This document shows, one piece after another, positions 59,461-64,000 of a stretch of DNA of 64,000 nt. A program made the position numbers and the translations under genes. How positions within the stretch are numbered: the first letter of the stretch is position 1; the number at the start of each line of letters is the position of its first letter. The stretch covers positions 19,430,309-19,494,308 of the forward strand of contig CM057228.1 in NCBI GenBank assembly GCA_029891385.1, in the 5' to 3' direction. Below the pieces are notes generated by a model. That model saw nothing but the letters and a program-made list of their open reading frames with translations, was not told the origin of the DNA and searched no databases. This DNA comes from Erythroxylum novogranatense. Lineage: Eukaryota > Streptophyta > Magnoliopsida > Malpighiales > Erythroxylaceae.

Positions 59461-60450
59461 TTTTGAAAATTACATTTATTAAAATAAAATGAAATATAAA
59501 CATACAAATTCAAGAAGCTTCTTCTACATCTAGGAAGCTAAACAACAATGTTATAAAATCTATGGAACAGGCGCCAAAACGACATCGTAATAATCACCGA
59601 TACAAGATAATACTTAAACGACAGAGTAGTGAGCATTGAAGTATACAAAAGCTTTAACAATTGTGATTTTCCTTTAGAGGGTAAGAAATCCCTCCATCTA
59701 AAGGGGACTCCAGAAGCTTTCGAATTAGGGTAGAGCCATCGGGTTACTTCTTCATCTCCATGTTGGCGATTTTGATCAAGGTAAGGATTTTTGTCTCAAT
59801 CTTGCTTCTTCTTAATCATTCTCCTATCTCTCTTGTATAACCTTCATTTCTTCAATCGATGAGACGATGCTTCTAGTCTTCCAATGGAATGGTTTACACA
59901 AAGAAACTTAGGAGTTCATCTTGCTTCAGGTAATTGCTTAATCCATTCTCCTCTTTCGATTTGGTATTGCATGTTTTATGGTCGTGTATTGTTAACCCAA
60001 ATTCTATGCCCTAACAACTTTCTCGCTACAATTAGGTAGTTCTTTTGGGAGAAAAATCAATTCTCTAATCTTCATGATTAGAGAATTCATTGCTTTTAGA
60101 TTTGAATGTGCCCTGCCTTTGAAAATTCTCAAATTCCTCTCTTTCCATATCTTGTCAATACTAGAAGCAAATGACATTATATATATTGCTCTATGACCTT
60201 TAGGGTTAGGCTTTAGACCTCTTAATTTTTTCAATATGACAACAAGAAAAATCCCATTCCATGTCTAATGACACTTCTCTTTAATTCTTTTTCATATGCT
60301 CTACGTAAAAGGGCATTGGAAAAAAACGTGATCCTTAGTTCCATTGTCATTCCTACATAGGACATATGTGTTGTACAAATTTAGAAATCATAGTATGTCA
60401 ATGGTGGCTATTTTGTTCAATGTAGCTAACCATAATAAGCAAGGGGCGTT
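59461..60450 (-). mobile_element. 5'-truncated L1-type LINE tail
   Basis: On the minus strand: CLLWLATLNKIATIDILRF, LCRNDNGTKDHVFFQCPF (the zinc-binding reverse-transcriptase C-terminal domain, zf-RVT), then KLRGLKPNPKGHRAIYIMSF, IDKIWKERNLRIFKGRA, ending near 60004. A T7 run at about 59459 may be the poly(A) tail on the minus strand, so 59470-60000 would be the 3' UTR. Stops near 60288 and 60300 break the frame; the open part is 60004-60234. Target duplications were not found. Confidence 0.65.
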
Positions 60451-60459
60451 AGATCTTAA

Positions 60460-62270
60460 GTGTTAGTGTTATGATCTAGAAACCAATCATTAGATGATTA
60501 TATTCTAACAGTTATGTTCATGAATTGGATTATTTATATCATTTTGCTCCATGAGTTTTCATTATTTATGGATTATTCGAGTTGAGGACTCGGATTGTAA
60601 AACTCTGTAATGAAAAAAAATGATTACTCTAAAATGTCTCTAATCTTAGTAATTAAAATGGAATATTAATTGACCACTAAAAGATTAGTGTGTGGATTAA
60701 ATGATGATGATGTTCTACAAACTATTCGATAAGGAGTTATCAGTTTAATCACACATATACATAATGGAGATTGCAGTATTTGACAGACCCTAAATGAAAT
60801 ATTATTAGGATTATGTTTATGTCATTAATATTTCATACATCTCTTGAACTCTATGATATGAGATGTTCATTTTCTTACATGAGAAATGTGCATTTGTTGG
60901 CATTGTCAAACGCTAACCATAATAGGTAGCTATACAGATAGTGCCATAGTACACATAACTTATGTAGAGGATAAATGTTCATCAAGAACATTATTGCCCC
61001 TCGTATATAATATGAGTGATAATGTCTATGGGCCCTTGATAAAGTAATAATGTATGCATGCAATATGATCAATGAGTTAATCATATTTACGATTTACTTT
61101 GGAAATCAAGAAAGAATGAATTGGCAAGAATGACATATTCCAATCTTGCATTTATTTAGGATATTATGAGACAAGAGAATTGACACGAGCAATTATTGAT
61201 TCAGGATTGTGATTTGTGTATGATACTTATCTTCTATATCATTTGAGTAATTATAATGCATTTTGCTAGATACCGCTTATGTTGTGTAGAATTAAAAGGG
61301 TTTTTAATTATATCTTCAATATGACATAGATCCCAACGGGTCACACCAAAAAGATTTGATTAGAAAATAGAAATTATTATAGTATATCATATGGAGATAT
61401 AAATATGACTATAAAATTAATTATAAGTGTTATAATTATTTTGGTCGTCATATGATATTAGAATAAATGTTATTAGATAACAAATTTAATATTAGATAAA
61501 ATTGTTTGATATGTATGACATGCCATATAAATTTATTGCTCAACAAAATAATGTATATAATTATATGGTCTAGTTATATGACAATCGAGTCAAATGTTTA
61601 AATTATTTTGAAACATGAGATAAATGACAAAGTGGTTTTTTAAATGAAAATTCACATGGCCAACCTTGTAAGAACATGAGTTGTCCATGAAATGAACATA
61701 AGGATGTGTTTAAAGACTTATGATTAAGTTAACCCTTTTACTTTGTTTTGGCTTCATTTACAAAAGGGCATTTTAGACTATTAAAGAGCCTTTTTACTAA
61801 CCCTAATTTGTCTAAAAAGTAAGAGTATTTTTGGATTTTTGGAGAGACTCCCAAGTACTGTTGTTTTCTTCTGGTTTTAAGCCTTTTCCTTTTCTCTTTT
61901 GTCTTCCTCCAAGTTGATTATCTTCATCCTTCTTAGAAGACATAAAAAGCTTTGTCATCTAGCTTATATGTTGAGCAATCAATCATCATTTAACTGGTTT
62001 ATTTTGGGGATTTTCTTGGATTAAAGATAAGTCATTGAAACACCATCTAACTTTGGAAAGTATTGAGATTTCTAATTGATTTTAGTGGATACCTTAGAGT
62101 GCATCTCATTTGGTTCAAAGGAGACACAACTATGAGTAAGGAGACATAGTCGTGAGGAAGGAGACATAGCCGTGAGACCTTTTATTTGGTTTGGAGACCA
62201 ACTTCTAGGTATAATGGTTTGTATGCTTTAATTATGTCCTATTTTGGTATGTGAAATGGTTGCAAGACAA
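60460..62270 (+). mobile_element. Copia LTR-like sequence, boundaries uncertain
   Basis: It begins around TGTTAGTGTTATGATCTAG (60463) and contains GCTAGATACCGCTTATGTTG (about 61267) and CCCAACGGGTCACACC (about 61332), the same two blocks found at the same relative spacing in the copia LTR at 54109. A CT-rich leader-like stretch follows (about 61865-61930). No internal domain or second LTR was found, so it may be a solo LTR. Confidence 0.5.
62120..62179 (+). repeat. Three tandem 20-base units
   Basis: Units of the form GGAGACATAGTCGTGAGGAA start at 62120, 62140 and 62160, with a few differences between them. Confidence 0.85.
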
Positions 62271-62279
62271 GATCGTTTA

Positions 62280-63640
62280 GGTTCTTATTGGTTATAACTT
62301 TTTTTTATTGACCAAGTTCTAGCCCTCATAAAATCGACATTAAGGACTTATGCCAGACTTTAGGGTACTGATCAATTGATGATAATGGGCTGAGCTCATA
62401 ATTGACCCAAACTGATTAAATCTTTTAAGGGAGAGACCTGAAGCTCGACCTAAATTTTAATCAAGTTTGACTTGTGTTGCTTGGAGCCAAACTTGATCAA
62501 GTTTTAGGCTACTCAAAATCTATCCAAAACTTGACCTAACTTTATTCCATTCAACCAATCAGCCCAAAACTCCTCTCCGGTCTCCTCCATCATTGAAGCC
62601 CCAATGTCAATGACCAACTCAACAAAAATTGAAATTGAAATTATGAATTGTTGAATTAATGATCTGGACAAGACTAAAGGCCTAAATTTTGGAAGCCTAA
62701 ATTTTAAAGCTTAAAAGCAAAGGTAGAAAATCTCAAAAAATTTAAGGGATAAATTAAGGACTAATTTAAAAACTCAAAAGTCAAATACCCATCTAAAAGT
62801 TGTCAAACCAAAGTTGATTAAAGTATTATAGAAGTTTTTGTCACCTAAAATAACAAAGGAGTATAGAAACAATTGCTATGAAAACTTATAAGCAACAGAC
62901 AAGGAATAAAGATTCAAAGCGAACAGTACATATAACTTAGATAAAATTAATAATAATACAACACCTTTAAGTGGAAAAAAAAAATAGAGAAAAGAAGAAA
63001 ATTGAAGAGACCAAAGAATTGGAAGAGGCAAGAGAAAGAACTTAAAGAGACTAAAGATTGAAAAGAAGTAGAGAAGACAAGAATATTAAAAGAAAAAAAC
63101 CAAAAGTGTCCATCAAATAAGTGAAGAATAAAACTTACTAAGTATATCATATAATCTAAACTTAACCTAAACCTATCCTAAAATTTGATATGTTTTAGAA
63201 AATTAGAGTTAAACTCAAAAGTTATTTAACTCAAATTCAATATGTTAATTTTGAGTTGAATTGAATAAACTAAATTATATCAAAATTATTTTATCATAAC
63301 TATTTATAGGTATTTGCCATGGATGACATGGCATCAAAATTAAGAATATTACAAGAGACATGGTGAAAGTGACGCACATAGAAGCATAATTAACAGAAAA
63401 AATATCCTGCAAAATCAAAATTAGAAAACATCTCCATTTTAGATTTTACAAGAGCACAACTGTTTATTACTAAAAAATCAATATGGATTATCAAAATACA
63501 ATTTGGCCATCATGCTCAAACTAAGGATAATTGAAAATATAAAAATTAATAAATAATTAGAATCATGAAGTATTTTAAGGTCAATAAATATTATTTACTT
63601 GAAATAAAAATTAAAGGTAAAGGTCAAAGCAACGAGCTAA
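62280..63640. other. Spacer
   Basis: AT-rich, with an A/G-rich run (about 62975-63125). No gene, RNA or intact mobile element recognised. The last part precedes the VPS39-like gene. Confidence 0.4.
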
Positions 63641-63805
63641 TACTTGCGTGACACTTTTCCTTCCTAAAAATAGTTCAAGTTGTAGTCCCACCCACAGTCA
63701 CCAAAAAAGGTAGTACCCATCAAAACGACGTAGCTCGCTCAAACTATTTGACGAGAGATGAAAAAGCTCCATGAACACGAGAAATGATCCAAAACCGGAA
63801 CAATA

Positions 63806-64000
63806 ATGGTGCATAGTGCCTACGATTCCTTCCAGCTCCTCGCAAACTGTCCCACCAAGATCGATGCAATTGCATCCTACGGATCGAATCTTCTTCTCGG
63901 ATGCTCCGATGGAGCTCTCAGAATTTACGGACCGGAGTCCGCTGTCTCCGACCGAGCTCCGATCTCCGACTACCATGGTCACGTTCAGGAGCTGCGAAAG
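63806..64000 (+). CDS. VPS39: VPS39/VAM6-like vacuolar sorting protein, 5' end only
   Basis: The frame opens at the ATG at 63806 and stays open to the window edge (65 codons). MVHSAYDSFQLL, CPTKIDAIASYGSNLLLGCS and DGALRIYGPES match what I recall of the N-terminus of plant VPS39, the start of the citron-homology (CNH) beta-propeller. VPS39 is a HOPS/CORVET tethering subunit acting on late endosome and vacuole fusion with Rab7-type GTPases. Base composition jumps to GC-rich here, as in real coding exons. The opposite-strand frame 63698-63982 is a shadow. The gene continues beyond the window; from the start alone its intactness is unknown. Confidence 0.85.
   Translation, partial: MVHSAYDSFQLLANCPTKIDAIASYGSNLLLGCSDGALRIYGPESAVSDRAPISDYHGHVQELRK

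Noticed and set aside
63698..63982. 94-codon minus-strand frame at the window end
   Set aside because: Shadow of the VPS39-like coding exon on the + strand.

Overview
The window looks like nuclear DNA of a eudicot plant. It is AT-rich, its genes have short GT-AG introns, and most of it consists of plant transposon families: Ty1/copia, Ty3/gypsy (Tat lineage), RTE- and L1-type LINEs, tRNA-derived SINEs, hAT, PIF/Harbinger-like and Stowaway-like elements. I could not assign a species.

Genes. Four protein-coding loci look functional, all on the + strand. (1) A small three-exon gene at 3598-4200 encodes a hydrophilic 129-aa protein that I do not recognise. (2) and (3) are tandem paralogues of a SEC14/CRAL-TRIO lipid-transfer protein at 22688-24167 (290 aa) and 34215-35730 (287 aa). 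Each has five coding exons with identical sizes for exons 1-4, and each appears to have a 5'-UTR intron. (4) The 5' end of a VPS39-like (HOPS/CORVET tether) gene starts at 63806 and runs off the window. From memory, SEC14-like At4g36640 and VPS39 At4g36630 are neighbours in Arabidopsis, so this may be conserved microsynteny stretched by transposons.

Layout. 1-2015: tandem AAT-rich satellite, one end of a TIR element, a SINE scrap. 3.4-4.2 kb: small gene. 4.4-9.1 kb: copia remnants (a minus-strand RNase H scrap, a SIRE-type gag, an LTR). 11.2-14.7 kb: a 3.5-kb TIR element with TTA target duplications carrying a broken, intron-containing copy of the thylakoid-lumen TL17 pentapeptide-repeat gene. 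15.1-18.3 kb: a promoter-like region without a recognisable coding gene, a hairpin, a SINE and a tRNA-like cloverleaf. 18.3-22 kb: AT-rich spacer. 22-36 kb: the SEC14-like pair, separated by a nearly complete hAT transposon, an intact SINE, a Tourist-like element and a 5'-truncated RTE LINE. 36.9-47.5 kb: a decayed Tat-lineage gypsy element. 47.5-59.1 kb: copia LTR relics interrupted by a gypsy LTR (49276-57018), which itself holds an internally inverted copia element (51807-55986). 59.5-62.3 kb: an L1 tail and a copia LTR. 62.3-63.8 kb: spacer and VPS39 upstream region.

The most interesting structures are the TIR element with the captured gene, the copia insertion with a flipped interior inside intact 5-bp target duplications, the near-solo gypsy LTR that kept its primer-binding site plus a second LTR end, and the tRNA-like cloverleaf. 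All assignments come from reading the sequence; no database search was run.
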